From: Pseudidiomarina mangrovi
GTDB lineage: Bacteria; Pseudomonadota; Gammaproteobacteria; Enterobacterales; Alteromonadaceae
DNA length: 38,219 nt
Direction of reading: 5' to 3'
Assembly (NCBI RefSeq): GCF_003999375.1
Contig: NZ_RJLC01000012.1
Location: 1 to 38,219, forward strand
Shown here one piece after another: positions 26,453-38,156 of the stretch. A program made the position numbers and the translations under genes. The notes below the pieces were generated by a model, which saw nothing but the letters and a program-made list of their open reading frames with translations, was not told the origin of the DNA and searched no databases. Numbering within the stretch: the first letter of the stretch is position 1; every line of letters starts with the position of its first letter.

Positions 26453-27448
26453 TCAACGGGGAGATAACGTGGGAGATACAGTCAGCCAGCGTGCTTTGCT
26501 GCGGGTAATGCTATACCAGCGGCAGCGATACAATGGTTTAGCATCATTGCTGGTATGCAAAAATTGTTGCCGCAGTTGTTCTAACTGCGCATAACTGGGC
26601 ATCGGTTGCTGGCACTGTTGCAGCCAGTAGCGCAGCGCTGCTCGTTGCTTCGGTGCCGACCAGCGGGCAATATGATCAACAAACAATTGCTGTTGGTCAT
26701 TGATGTGTGGCGCCATTTGCTCCGCTAACAATTCATTGAGCAGATCATGCTGCTCTGCGCACAGTGCGGCACTGCGCAATACCGCTTCACCAAAATGGGG
26801 CCAGCGTTGTTCTAATAGCGGGACCACCTTATGGCGCAAAAAATTACGCTCAATATCGGTGTCAAAATTAGTATCGTCTTCAATCCAGAACAACTGACGC
26901 TGCTCGGCATAGGCATAAATAGCTTGCTTACTCACCGTCAGCAACGGTCGCAGCCAACGAACCTGCTGCCAATCTTGTTGTGCCGCCATAGCTGCTAAGC
27001 CCTTAGGCCCCGCCCCGCGTTTTAGCTGCAGCAGCACGGTTTCAATCTGATCGTTACGATGGTGGCCTAGCAAGCAGCTAACTCCGGCTGCCACCGTATC
27101 AGCATGCAATAGTGCTGCCATGCGGTGGTAACGGGCATCACGACCAGCGGCTTCTTTGTTCACCCGTGGCCCGCTGTTAATCTGCAAGACTTCATGCACA
27201 AGCGGCATGTTGCGCCGCTGACAATCAGCCACCAAGCCTGCCGCCCAGTGCCCGGAGTGCGGGTGAAACTGATGATCTAAATGAATAGCAAGATAGCGAT
27301 ACTGTGGCTGTTGCTGGCGATAACGATCAAGTAAATCGAGGATACTCTGGGAGTCTGCCCCCCCCCCTAAGCACGCTACAAAGAGGTGGCCCTGCGGCGC
27401 TTGCAAGGCATCGAGTTGTTGTGCAAACGCCGGGTAAAGGTCGGTCAT
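26453..27448 (-). CDS. tilS: tRNA(Ile)-lysidine synthetase, short form
   Basis: TilS converts C34 of the AUA-reading tRNA(Ile) to lysidine and is normally essential. From the ATG at 27448 it has 331 residues. The PP-loop region reads VACLGGGADSQSI (24-36), where the family has SGGxDS; here the first Ser is Gly. Later signatures support the call: LAIHLDHQFHP, DARYHRMAAL, LLGHHRNDQIETVLLQLKRGAGPKGLAAM, VRWLRPLL and IEDDTNFDTDIERNFLRHKV. E. coli TilS has about 430 residues; this protein stops soon after the RCRWYSITRSKARWL segment and seems to lack the C-terminal domain. The next gene begins at once, leaving no room for the missing part. A TTG at 27472, inside accA, is an alternative start. A 10-base C run (27358-27367) encodes the three glycines. 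Confidence 0.9.
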   Translation of the reverse strand: MTDLYPAFAQQLDALQAPQGHLFVACLGGGADSQSILDLLDRYRQQQPQYRYLAIHLDHQFHPHSGHWAAGLVADCQRRNMPLVHEVLQINSGPRVNKEAAGRDARYHRMAALLHADTVAAGVSCLLGHHRNDQIETVLLQLKRGAGPKGLAAMAAQQDWQQVRWLRPLLTVSKQAIYAYAEQRQLFWIEDDTNFDTDIERNFLRHKVVPLLEQRWPHFGEAVLRSAALCAEQHDLLNELLAEQMAPHINDQQQLFVDHIARWSAPKQRAALRYWLQQCQQPMPSYAQLEQLRQQFLHTSNDAKPLYRCRWYSITRSKARWLTVSPTLSPR

Positions 27449-27458
27449 TGGCTGCGCG

Positions 27459-28415
27459 CTAGCAATAACCAAATGTCATCAGTTTGGCATAGCGGCGATC
27501 GAGTAAGTTAGCAGAATCAAGTGCTTCTAGCTCACTCAGATCGGTCAAGATACGATCTTTTAACCGCGCTGCCATAGCACTGTGGTCACGGTGTGCGCCA
27601 CCAATGGGTTCTTCCACAATGGTATCAATAAGCTTCAATGCTTTGCTTTTATCAGCGGTAACACCCATGGCTTCAGCGGCTAATTCAGCCTTGCTGGCAC
27701 TCTTCCACAAGATCGATGCACAGCCCTCTGGAGAAATCACCGAGTAAGTTGAATACTGCAACATGTTAACGCGGTCACCCACGCCAATGGCCAACGCGCC
27801 ACCAGAGCCACCCTCACCGATAACGGTACAGATAATTGGGGTTTTTAACCGCGCCATCACCTTTAGATTGCGTGCGATAGCTTCTGATTGCCCGCGCTCT
27901 TCAGCACCAATACCCGGATACGCACCGGGCGTATCAATAAAAGTAATAATTGGCATCTTAAAGCGCTCAGCCATTTCCATCAGCCGCAGGGCTTTACGGT
28001 AGCCTTCAGGTTTTGGCATACCAAAGTTACGGCGGATTTTTTCTTTGGTTTCACGGCCCTTTTGATGCCCAATAACCATGACTGGGCGACCATCAAGACG
28101 TGCGGTACCACCGACTATCGCGCGATCGTTGGCAAACGTGCGATCACCAGCAAATTCATCAAAATCGGTGAACATATGTTCAATGTAGTCAAGCGTGTAA
28201 GGGCGTGCCGGGTGGCGTGCCAATTGCGATACTTGCCAAGCGTTTAAGTCAGCAAAGATTTTACTGACCAGCTGCTCGCGTTTTTCTTGCAGCTTGCCAA
28301 TTTCTTCTTCGATGTTCACGTCAAAACCACCGCGCGCGCCGACCGCTTTTAGTTCTTCAATTTGGGCCTGTAGCTCAGCAATTGGTTTTTCAAACTCTAA
28401 AAAATGCAGACTCAT
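27459..28415 (-). CDS. accA: Acetyl-CoA carboxylase carboxyltransferase subunit alpha
   Basis: AccA and AccD transfer the carboxyl group from biotin on AccB to acetyl-CoA, the first committed step of fatty acid synthesis. The 318 residues equal the usual length. The N-terminal [23 protein letters not shown] helix is followed by [73 protein letters not shown] and [15 protein letters not shown], the crotonase-fold active-site segments. It starts 18 bases after the dnaE stop with AGGAG about seven bases before the ATG. The dnaE-accA-tilS order is conserved in gammaproteobacteria. Confidence 0.98.
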   Translation of the reverse strand: MSLHFLEFEKPIAELQAQIEELKAVGARGGFDVNIEEEIGKLQEKREQLVSKIFADLNAWQVSQLARHPARPYTLDYIEHMFTDFDEFAGDRTFANDRAIVGGTARLDGRPVMVIGHQKGRETKEKIRRNFGMPKPEGYRKALRLMEMAERFKMPIITFIDTPGAYPGIGAEERGQSEAIARNLKVMARLKTPIICTVIGEGGSGGALAIGVGDRVNMLQYSTYSVISPEGCASILWKSASKAELAAEAMGVTADKSKALKLIDTIVEEPIGGAHRDHSAMAARLKDRILTDLSELEALDSANLLDRRYAKLMTFGYC

Positions 28416-28433
28416 TATGGCTCCTGTTTGCCA

Positions 28434-31400
28434 TCAAAATTCTAGCACAACATGCTTGTCACCGAATTGGACCGCCAATTCGTGCAGTAATTCATCAGCT
28501 GGGGTCACACACCAAGCCGTTCCTAATTTGTATTCCGCATGCACATCATCGCGTTGATAGCGAATACGCACTGGCGTCGTGCCATGCTGGTGCGGTTGCA
28601 ACAAGGCCTGCAAGCGCGCTAATCCGGACCCTTGCAGCTGGTCCTCGCGTAATTGCAGCAGCAGCCCTTTGGCATATTGCTCACGAATTCCCACCAGCGT
28701 ATTCAGTTCGCGGGCGGTCATTGTATTCGCGCCAGCAAAATCATCAAAGCCGACCTCTCCCTTAACCACTAAGATTTGGTCGTTTTGTAGCAATTCATAG
28801 TGTAAGTCATATTCTTGCGAATAAAAACGCACTTGGAACCGTGCGGTCTTATCATCGAGGGTGACAATGGCCCAGCGTGCCCCTTTTTTGTTTACCATAG
28901 TGCGAACATCAATGACTAAGCCCGCTACTGTTGTGACCTGATCGCGGCCCGTCGGTTTCACGTCGGCTAACACACAAGGCACATAATTGCGTAATTCTTT
29001 GCGATAACGGTTAATCGGGTGACCGGTTAAATAAAGCCCTAAGGTTTCACGCTCAAATTCCAACCACACCGCTTCGGGCCACTCGGGTACCTGTTGATAG
29101 GCAGGCTTTGCGGTATGACTCACCGCATCAGCAAACATGCCAAACAAGTCACTCTGCCCCACTTCTGCCGCCCGGGCGGTTTGTTCGGCTTGGCGCATGG
29201 CTTGTTCAAGCGTGGCATACAAAGCCGCACGGTGCACACCGAGGGAGTCCAGTGCACCGGCTTTGATTAACTTTTCTAAAATGCGGCGGTTCAGCCGTTT
29301 TAAATCAACGCGGGCACAAAAATCAAAAAGGTCGCTAAATGGTCCGCTTTGGCGCGCCTGTAAAATAGCCTCGATAGGGCCAGCGCCCACACCCTTAATA
29401 GCACCGATACCATAAATAATGGTGCCATCACCCGCAACGGTGAACTTATGCTGACCCTGATTGATATCAGGCGGCAATAAATGCAGCCCCATTTGCTCGC
29501 ATTCGTCCACCAAGGTCACTATCTTGTCGGTGTTATCCATATCGGCCGACATCACCGCAGCCATAAATTCCGCCGGGTAATGAGTCTTTAACCACAGCGT
29601 TTGGTACGACACCAAGGCATACGCAGCCGAGTGCGATTTATTGAAGCCGTAGCCAGCAAACTTTTCTACCAGATCAAAGATTTTGACTGCCAGTTCTGGG
29701 TCAATATTATTATTCTTGGCACCCTCTTCAAACACCGCGCGTTGCTTGGCCATTTCTTCGGGCTTTTTCTTACCCATCGCACGCCGCAACAAATCCGCGC
29801 CACCGAGCGAATATCCAGCCAATACCTGGGCAATCTGCATGACCTGCTCTTGATACAGAATGACCCCGTAGGTGGGCTCCAAAATAGGTTTTAACGATTG
29901 ATGCTGGTAATCTTTGTCGGGGTATGACAATTCTTCACGGCCGTGCTTACGGTCAATAAAGTTATCCACCATGCCCGATTGCAACGGGCCGGGGCGAAAC
30001 AACGCCACCAAGGCAATAATATCTTCAAAGGTATCGGGGCGTAGCTTCTTGATTAGCTGCTTCATACCGGCCGATTCAAGCTGGAATACCGCGGTGGTTT
30101 GGCCTTTTTTCAGTAGATCAAAACAGGCTTTATCATCGAGAGGAATCGACTCAATGTTGATGGCCGGCAGTTGCTGCTGCAAACGTTTATGATTGACCAT
30201 CTCCAGCGCCCACTGAATGATGGTTAAGGTGCGTAAGCCCAAAAAGTCAAACTTAACCAAACCGGCCGCTTCAACGTCGTTTTTATCGAATTGTGTGACT
30301 GGCTGTTTACCTTCTTCGTCACAGTAAAGTGGCGAAAAGTCGGTGATCTTGGTTGGCGCAATAACTACCCCACCGGCATGCTTGCCAGCATTGCGGGTGC
30401 AGCCCTCAAGGGTTCGTGCCATATCAATCAGGTCACGGACATCTTCGTCTTGCTCGTACATTTCTTGCAGTCGTGGCTCAACTTTAAAGGCTTGCTCCAG
30501 CGTCATACCTGGATCATTAGGCACTAGTTTGGTCAGCTTATCGACGAATCCATAGGGGTGGCCGAGTACTCGGCCGACATCCCGAATCGCCGCTTTGGCG
30601 GCCATGGTGCCAAAGGTGATAATTTGCGACACCGCCTCACGACCGTAGAGTTCGGCCACGTGGTCTATCACTTCATCGCGGCGGTCCATGCAAAAGTCGA
30701 TGTCAAAGTCAGGCATGGACACCCGTTCGGGGTTCAAAAACCGCTCAAAGAGCAAATCGAATTCAAGCGGGTCTAGATCGGTAATTTTTAGCGCATAGGC
30801 GACCAATGAACCAGCACCTGATCCGCGCCCAGGGCCCACCGGAATATTGTTATCTTTGGACCACTGAATAAACTCCATAACAATCAGGAAGTAGCCAGCA
30901 AAGCCCATGGTGTTAATAACTTTTAGCTCAATCGCCAAACGTTCATCGTACTCACCACGGCGTTGTTGGCGCAGCTCTGGGTCGGGAAATAATTGCTCGA
31001 GACGCTGCTGCAAACCCTGTTCAGACTTCATCACCAGAAAATCTTCTGGGGTCATGCCGCCGGTTGGAAATTCCGGTAACACATATTCATCAAGGGTTAC
31101 CGTGACATTGCAGCGCTTGGCAATTTCAACGGTGTTTTCGAGTGCTTCCGGCAGGTCGGCAAACAGCTCCAGCATGTCGTCAACACTGCGCAAGTATTGC
31201 TGCTCGCTATAGAGTTTTGGCCGCCGTTTATCATCCAGCGTATACCCATCAGACACCGCAACACGAATTTCATGGGCGTGGAATTCACTGGGTTGTAAAA
31301 ACACCACATCATTGGTGGCCACCACCGGCAGCCCTGTTTCACCAGCTAGCGCTACCGCAGCGTGAATGTACTCATTTTCATTGGCGCGGCCGGTACGGCT

Positions 31401-31940
31401 TAATTCGAGATAAAAACGGTCAGGAAAATACTGCTGATAAAAGGCCACTAAGGCGTTCACCTCAGCGTGTTTTTGCTGCAACAACTTGCGCCCAATTTGG
31501 CCATCACGACCACCAGACAGCAGCAACAAGCCGTCATGATGCTGCGCCAGCCACTGCCGATCGATACAGGGGCGACCCTGCCGATGTCCGGCTAAATAGC
31601 CACGGCTAATCAGTTGGGTTAACTGTTGGTAACCGGTGTTATTCATCGCCAATACGGTGAGTTTAGTCAGTGCTTCGTCGGCCTCATCAGCATCGAGCAC
31701 CCATAAATCACAGCCAATAATAGGTTTGAGCCCGTGTTTGTGACTGCTGCGATAAAACCGCACCAAGCCACACAGGTTCATTTGATCGGTTAAGGCAATG
31801 GCTGGCATGCCTAAATCAGCGGCGGCGGCACAAATCGCGTTGACCTTGTGTAAGCCATCAATCATCGAGAAGTCGCTATGTACGCGCAAATGCACAAATT
31901 GGGGTGCGGCAGTGCTAGCTGGTTCAGTCGATTCAGTCAT
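28434..31940 (-). CDS. dnaE: DNA polymerase III alpha subunit
   Basis: This is the replicative polymerase. The 1,168 residues are close to E. coli DnaE (1,160). The order is an N-terminal PHP domain ([19 protein letters not shown] at about 15-33), the palm with [15 protein letters not shown] (two catalytic Asp, around residue 410), [23 protein letters not shown], the third catalytic Asp in [13 protein letters not shown], fingers, a helix-hairpin-helix region ([18 protein letters not shown]) and a C-terminal OB fold ([28 protein letters not shown]). The start ATG lacks a good ribosome-binding site and lies nine bases after the DUF429 gene stop, so translation may be coupled to that gene. In E. 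coli rnhB sits upstream; here it does not. Confidence 0.98.
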   Translation of the reverse strand: MTESTEPASTAAPQFVHLRVHSDFSMIDGLHKVNAICAAAADLGMPAIALTDQMNLCGLVRFYRSSHKHGLKPIIGCDLWVLDADEADEALTKLTVLAMNNTGYQQLTQLISRGYLAGHRQGRPCIDRQWLAQHHDGLLLLSGGRDGQIGRKLLQQKHAEVNALVAFYQQYFPDRFYLELSRTGRANENEYIHAAVALAGETGLPVVATNDVVFLQPSEFHAHEIRVAVSDGYTLDDKRRPKLYSEQQYLRSVDDMLELFADLPEALENTVEIAKRCNVTVTLDEYVLPEFPTGGMTPEDFLVMKSEQGLQQRLEQLFPDPELRQQRRGEYDERLAIELKVINTMGFAGYFLIVMEFIQWSKDNNIPVGPGRGSGAGSLVAYALKITDLDPLEFDLLFERFLNPERVSMPDFDIDFCMDRRDEVIDHVAELYGREAVSQIITFGTMAAKAAIRDVGRVLGHPYGFVDKLTKLVPNDPGMTLEQAFKVEPRLQEMYEQDEDVRDLIDMARTLEGCTRNAGKHAGGVVIAPTKITDFSPLYCDEEGKQPVTQFDKNDVEAAGLVKFDFLGLRTLTIIQWALEMVNHKRLQQQLPAINIESIPLDDKACFDLLKKGQTTAVFQLESAGMKQLIKKLRPDTFEDIIALVALFRPGPLQSGMVDNFIDRKHGREELSYPDKDYQHQSLKPILEPTYGVILYQEQVMQIAQVLAGYSLGGADLLRRAMGKKKPEEMAKQRAVFEEGAKNNNIDPELAVKIFDLVEKFAGYGFNKSHSAAYALVSYQTLWLKTHYPAEFMAAVMSADMDNTDKIVTLVDECEQMGLHLLPPDINQGQHKFTVAGDGTIIYGIGAIKGVGAGPIEAILQARQSGPFSDLFDFCARVDLKRLNRRILEKLIKAGALDSLGVHRAALYATLEQAMRQAEQTARAAEVGQSDLFGMFADAVSHTAKPAYQQVPEWPEAVWLEFERETLGLYLTGHPINRYRKELRNYVPCVLADVKPTGRDQVTTVAGLVIDVRTMVNKKGARWAIVTLDDKTARFQVRFYSQEYDLHYELLQNDQILVVKGEVGFDDFAGANTMTARELNTLVGIREQYAKGLLLQLREDQLQGSGLARLQALLQPHQHGTTPVRIRYQRDDVHAEYKLGTAWCVTPADELLHELAVQFGDKHVVLEF

Positions 31941-31949
31941 ATCACGCTA

Positions 31950-32768
31950 TCAACAGTTTGGTAAATTCAGGGGATGGGCTATTGTGCCGTATGGGCACTG
32001 GCTTGTCATCATCGGTACCACAATAAAACCATGCTGGTCGTCACCAAATACCTCGCTCTGTTGCTGCTGATGATAGGCGGCAATGAGCACACACACCAAC
32101 GCATCAAGGCAATCGTCATTAGCTTTTAACGCTGCCCCGCGCAAGCTCGCTATGCGCTCGGTATTCAGGTATTGCTCGGTAATGGTGGCAGCTAGGCGCA
32201 ATTGAATGGCGCCGGTCACGGCCGGCTGGGTCAAGCTCATCAACAGTTCAGCAAAATGTTGCTGGCCACTGCGACGGGCATCACTGCTGCCTTTTTTGTA
32301 GGCTAAACGGTAGGGTAATTGTAATAGCTCAAGCAAAGCCGCATGCGGGTAACATTCAATTTGCCACGGTGCATGATCGACGCGTTCGGGCTGACTGCCG
32401 GCGTGGCCAAAGCCGCGCTGCAACAACCACTGGCTCAATTGAAGGCTTTGACAGTGCGCCCACAAATTAAGATTAGCCGGATAGCAGGCCACCCCACGGC
32501 GCCCGTAACGACTGGCAATTGCGCGTTCACAGTCGCGCATACCAGTGGCATTGACGATCACGGTGGGGCCATCAATGGCTACGCCATGAACCGCTTCGGC
32601 AAGGAGTATCTGACCCATTTCTGGCGCACTATAACAGTCATGTAGCAGTTGTTCGACTTGCAACACACCCTGCTCCAGCTCACCGATAGCCAGCGCCGAG
32701 GGATTTCCATCACGCCAAGCAATATCAATGCCGGCAATGCGCCGGCTTGGTATTATTGCTGTCACCAC
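31950..32768 (-). CDS. DUF429 family protein, predicted RNase H-like fold
   Basis: This 272-residue protein matches the DUF429 pattern. GIDIAW (Asp15) is the first strand, HGVAIDGP (Asp66) the second acidic site, and ATGMRDCERAIASRYGRRGVACYPAN the conserved RxCExxL-like segment. IECYPHAAL (Glu138) and NDDCLDALVCVLIAAY (Asp218, Asp219, Asp222) follow. The order D, D, E, DxxDA has the layout of an RNase H-like nuclease active site, and I recall DUF429 being placed in that clan; activity has not been shown to my knowledge. The start is one of two adjacent GTG codons (32768 or 32765). It lies eight bases after the 79-residue gene and nine before dnaE, so it is likely cotranscribed with the replicative polymerase. 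Confidence 0.85.
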   Translation of the reverse strand: MVTAIIPSRRIAGIDIAWRDGNPSALAIGELEQGVLQVEQLLHDCYSAPEMGQILLAEAVHGVAIDGPTVIVNATGMRDCERAIASRYGRRGVACYPANLNLWAHCQSLQLSQWLLQRGFGHAGSQPERVDHAPWQIECYPHAALLELLQLPYRLAYKKGSSDARRSGQQHFAELLMSLTQPAVTGAIQLRLAATITEQYLNTERIASLRGAALKANDDCLDALVCVLIAAYHQQQQSEVFGDDQHGFIVVPMMTSQCPYGTIAHPLNLPNC

Positions 32769-32776
32769 CAGAACGC

Positions 32777-33016
32777 TTAGTCGTTGCTACCAATAAAGGC
32801 TTCAATGCCCTCTTCTTCAATAGCTGCTTTGGCTTCGTCTAGCGCATCTTGGTCAGACTCAAATTCATCTTCCCATAAGGTTGAGTTATTACCCTCATCG
32901 ACAACCTCTAAGATCCAACCACCGTGGTCGCCCCGATAAATATCGACCTGTACAGTATGACCATTTTGACTAATAGTCTGGGTTAATGGGCTTTGCTCAA
33001 ATTCTTGCTCAGTCAT
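32777..33016 (-). CDS. Conserved small acidic protein of unknown function
   Basis: This 79-residue protein has no signal peptide or membrane helix and is strongly acidic, particularly the C-terminal half (WEDEFESDQDALDEAKAAIEEEGIEAF). The first half has beta-strand character (GHTVQVDIYRGDHGGWILEVVDE) and the second is helical. Similar small proteins occur as uncharacterised ORFs in other gammaproteobacteria as far as I recall, so it is probably real. GGAG lies about nine bases before the ATG. It follows the isocitrate dehydrogenase terminator and is the first gene of the dnaE transcript, so the promoter of that transcript should lie within 33017-33061 or in the terminator region. Confidence 0.75.
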   Translation of the reverse strand: MTEQEFEQSPLTQTISQNGHTVQVDIYRGDHGGWILEVVDEGNNSTLWEDEFESDQDALDEAKAAIEEEGIEAFIGSND

Positions 33017-33061
33017 ATCGTTCTCGCTCCGGTGAGATTCATTGTTGCTGCTAGTCTAGCA

Positions 33062-33098
33062 GAAAAAAGGCCCGCGACTATGGCTAGTCACGGGCCTT
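33062..33098 (-). terminator. Rho-independent terminator of icd
   Basis: A 14-base stem with one mismatch (AAGGCCCGtGACTA/TAGTCgCGGGCCTT on the minus strand) and a four-base loop is followed by a run of T. It lies 37 bases after the icd stop codon in the direction of transcription. Confidence 0.9.
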
Positions 33099-33135
33099 CA
33101 CTAAAACAATTTGCAGTCAGCGCACTATGGCTGCT

Positions 33136-35373
<2,238 letters not shown>

Positions 35374-35411
35374 TTAGCGAGATCAGCAAAAAAATTGTGC
35401 CGAATTGTAGC

Positions 35412-35440
35412 AAAAAAAAGGCAGACCATAAAGGTCTGCC
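35412..35440 (-). terminator. Rho-independent terminator of the M3 peptidase gene
   Basis: The perfect 8-base stem GGCAGACC/GGTCTGCC with a five-base loop is followed on the minus strand by eight T. It lies about 29 bases past the peptidase stop codon and isolates icd from read-through. Confidence 0.93.
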
Positions 35441-35468
35441 TCTGCAATGCTCCGTTGTAACGAAAGCT

Positions 35469-37646
35469 TTACTGGTCGAGTTTAGGCGCAGTTAAACCAC
35501 GACGCTCGAGCAATGCATCAACCGTTGGCTCTTGGCCACGGAAGTTAATGTACTGCTGCATTGGGTCGATACTGTTGCCCTTCGACAAAATGGCATCACG
35601 GAATGCTTGGCCATTTTCTAAGGTTAAGCCACCACGGGTACCCATAAATTTAAAGGCATCCGCAGCCAATACTTCAGACCACATGTAGGCATAGTACCCA
35701 GCTGAGTAGCCACCCGAAAATACGTGAGCAAAATAGGCTGACTTATAACGTGGCGGTACCGCTGCTACATCAACCCCATTAGCTTTTAAGGCCGCGGCTT
35801 CAAAAGCAGCGACATCGTCGATGTTTGCTTCGTCAACCGAAAGTGTGTGGTATTCGAAGTCCAATAATGCTGCTGAAATATACTCTAAGGTATCAAAACC
35901 TTGGTTAAAGTTTTTCGCGGCTAATACCTTGGCGAGTAATTCCGCAGGGATTGGCTCACCGGTCTCGTAATGGTTAGCAAAGTTAGCCAGCACTTTAGGG
36001 TCTAGCATCCAGTCTTCTTGGAAGGTCGATGGAAACTCAACATAGTCGCGTGATACTGAGGTACCAGCTAATGACGGATACATCACGTCAGAGAACATGC
36101 CATGCAAAGCGTGGCCAATCTCGTGGAACATGGTGCTTACTTCGTCAAAGCTTAACAGCGTTGGCTGGCCTTCTGGCGCCTTGCGAATGTTCATATTGTT
36201 GAGAATCACTGGCTTAGTGCCTAACAAATGGCTTTGGCTCACGAACGAGCTCATCCACGCACCGCCGCGCTTACCATCACGAGTAAACCAGTCGCCATAG
36301 AACAAACCGAGGGTTTCGCCATCAACATCTTTGACTTCATACACGTACACATCGTCAGCATAAACCGGGATGTCATCACGTTTATGGAAGGTGATACCAA
36401 ACAATTCGGTCATAGTGAAGAACACGCCGTCTTCTACCACGCGGTTGAATTCAAAGTACTTTTTGACTTCACTTGAATCAATTGAATACTTCTCGGTGCG
36501 CACTTGTTCAGCGTAGTAGAACCAATCCCATGGTTGCACTTCAAAATCGCCACCTTGAGCGTTGATCATCGCTTGAATTTCGGCCTTCTCGGCTTCAACG
36601 TTGCTGACTACTGCTGGTACTAGGTCACGCAGCATTTTTTGCGCGGCTTCTGGTGTGCCAGCCATACTCTGTGCCAAGGTGAATGCACCCCAGTTGTCAT
36701 AACCGAGTAATTTAGCGCGTTCAGCACGCAGCTTGGTCAATTGTGCGACCAACGGACGGTTATCGGTGGCGGTGTTACCCAACCCACGATTGGCCGAGGC
36801 TTCCCAAATACGCTGGCGCAATTCACGGTTTTCCAATGATTCCAGAATAGATTGGCGCGTTGTGTTGCTCAGACGGATCACATATTTGCCTTCCATACCG
36901 GCGGCTTTTGCAGCAGCGGCATAACCGGCAATTTGGTTGGCAGTAGCGCCAGCTAATTCAGCTTCGCTATCAACCACAATCAGGTTTTCATCAACCAAAG
37001 TCATTAAGTTACGCGAGAACTGCGTGGTCAATGATGACATTTCGCTGTTGATTTCACGAATACGTACTTGCTCTGCTTCGTTTAAGCGAGCACCGGCGCG
37101 CACAAAGCTGGTGTAGGTGTCTTCAACGAGGCGCAAGGCTTCACCGCTGAGTGACTCACGATTGTTGTAAATCGCTTCAACGCGGGCAAACAAGGCTGGG
37201 TTCAGCATGATGTTGTCGCGATGTTCCGCCCACTTAGGCGCTAACTCAGCTTGTAAATTGCGGATGTCATCGTTGCTGTTTGAGCCAGCAATGTTACCAA
37301 ATACCGCACTCACACGGCTTAACAGACGACCTGATTTTTCCATCGCGACGATGGTGTTTTCAAAGGTTGGTGCTTCAGTGTTGTTGGCAATCGCAGCAAT
37401 TTCTGCTGCTTGCTCAGCCATGCCCGCGTAAATAGCTGGGCGATAGTGTTCAAATTTTATCGCGGTGAAATCCGGTGCCATGTAAGGCAATGTACTAGCC
37501 GCATAAAATGGGTTCGCTTGAGTAAACTCGGCAGTGACTTGCTCAGTAGCTTGACCTTCTGTCATTTGTTGTGGGGCTTCTTTATCTGAACACGCAGCCA
37601 GCGATAAGCTAGCGCCGATAGCAATTGCGATGAGACTCATACGCAT
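35469..37646 (-). CDS. dcp: M3-family oligopeptidase (Dcp-type peptidyl-dipeptidase), lipoprotein
   Basis: The 725-residue metallopeptidase starts with a lipoprotein leader (SLSLAAC, Cys19), so it is probably anchored in the periplasm. The zinc site is HEIGH (508-512, TMFHEIGHALHG) with a third ligand expected about 25 residues later near SRDYVEFPSTFQEDW. Upstream FYGDWFTRDGKRGGAW and downstream PPRYKSAYFAHVFSGGYSAGYYAY are typical of Dcp (dipeptidyl carboxypeptidase) rather than PrlC (oligopeptidase A). Dcp removes C-terminal dipeptides from short peptides, which fits growth on protein. E. coli Dcp is largely cytoplasmic, while lipoprotein forms are frequent in marine Alteromonadales. AAGGAG lies eight bases before the ATG at 37646, deciding the start. 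Dcp substrate class is inferred. Confidence 0.93.
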   Translation of the reverse strand: MRMSLIAIAIGASLSLAACSDKEAPQQMTEGQATEQVTAEFTQANPFYAASTLPYMAPDFTAIKFEHYRPAIYAGMAEQAAEIAAIANNTEAPTFENTIVAMEKSGRLLSRVSAVFGNIAGSNSNDDIRNLQAELAPKWAEHRDNIMLNPALFARVEAIYNNRESLSGEALRLVEDTYTSFVRAGARLNEAEQVRIREINSEMSSLTTQFSRNLMTLVDENLIVVDSEAELAGATANQIAGYAAAAKAAGMEGKYVIRLSNTTRQSILESLENRELRQRIWEASANRGLGNTATDNRPLVAQLTKLRAERAKLLGYDNWGAFTLAQSMAGTPEAAQKMLRDLVPAVVSNVEAEKAEIQAMINAQGGDFEVQPWDWFYYAEQVRTEKYSIDSSEVKKYFEFNRVVEDGVFFTMTELFGITFHKRDDIPVYADDVYVYEVKDVDGETLGLFYGDWFTRDGKRGGAWMSSFVSQSHLLGTKPVILNNMNIRKAPEGQPTLLSFDEVSTMFHEIGHALHGMFSDVMYPSLAGTSVSRDYVEFPSTFQEDWMLDPKVLANFANHYETGEPIPAELLAKVLAAKNFNQGFDTLEYISAALLDFEYHTLSVDEANIDDVAAFEAAALKANGVDVAAVPPRYKSAYFAHVFSGGYSAGYYAYMWSEVLAADAFKFMGTRGGLTLENGQAFRDAILSKGNSIDPMQQYINFRGQEPTVDALLERRGLTAPKLDQ

Positions 37647-37763
37647 AATGGATTCTCCTTGGGGTAATTTTTTAAGACGTCCAATACTCTACTCGCCCCA
37701 GGCGCTTCACTCAAGCACCATTCATGGCAGAAAGCGGACGCCTGAGCGGATTTTTGCGCGCTG

Positions 37764-38114
37764 TTAGGCGACTTCAATCACCGAAATGAGTGGTAATAAA
37801 CCAAACTTGCTACGGGCTTTATCGCAACTCGGGTTGCTACCGTCAATGGACATATCAAATTCACGACAGGGTGACGGCCGATCAGCGTAAATACTGCAGC
37901 TGACGCTTTGCCCAATTTCACCTTGCAATGCCACGCAACGCGGTTGCTTCTGGTTGGTACCTTGCATGCAAATCAAATGAGGATGGTATCCCGCTTCAGT
38001 GAGTTCACTGGGGACATAACCGTTGGGAGCTCCCGTCGCTTCGCCCCAATAAAATGAGACCCTAAACGACGAACAACAAGCACCACACGTCAAGCAGGCA
38101 TTAGCCAAACTCAT
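37764..38114 (-). CDS. YkgJ-family cysteine cluster protein
   Basis: The short protein (116 residues from the ATG at 38114) has the YkgJ/CxxCxxxC-type metal-binding pattern. It opens with CLTCGACCSSF, followed by a run ending CVALQGEIGQSVSCSIYADRPSPCREF and a last Cys in NPSCDKARSKFG. The spacing suggests a zinc or Fe-S cluster. Family members are uncharacterised. The open frame extends to 38150, but that start has no ribosome-binding site, whereas GGAG sits nine bases before the ATG at 38114. It lies between a tRNA-Asp gene and the peptidase and is transcribed in the same direction as both. Confidence 0.85.
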   Translation of the reverse strand: MSLANACLTCGACCSSFRVSFYWGEATGAPNGYVPSELTEAGYHPHLICMQGTNQKQPRCVALQGEIGQSVSCSIYADRPSPCREFDMSIDGSNPSCDKARSKFGLLPLISVIEVA

Positions 38115-38156
38115 CGCGCAACACTCCAGCAATAGAACTGTGGATGACAAAAGAAG

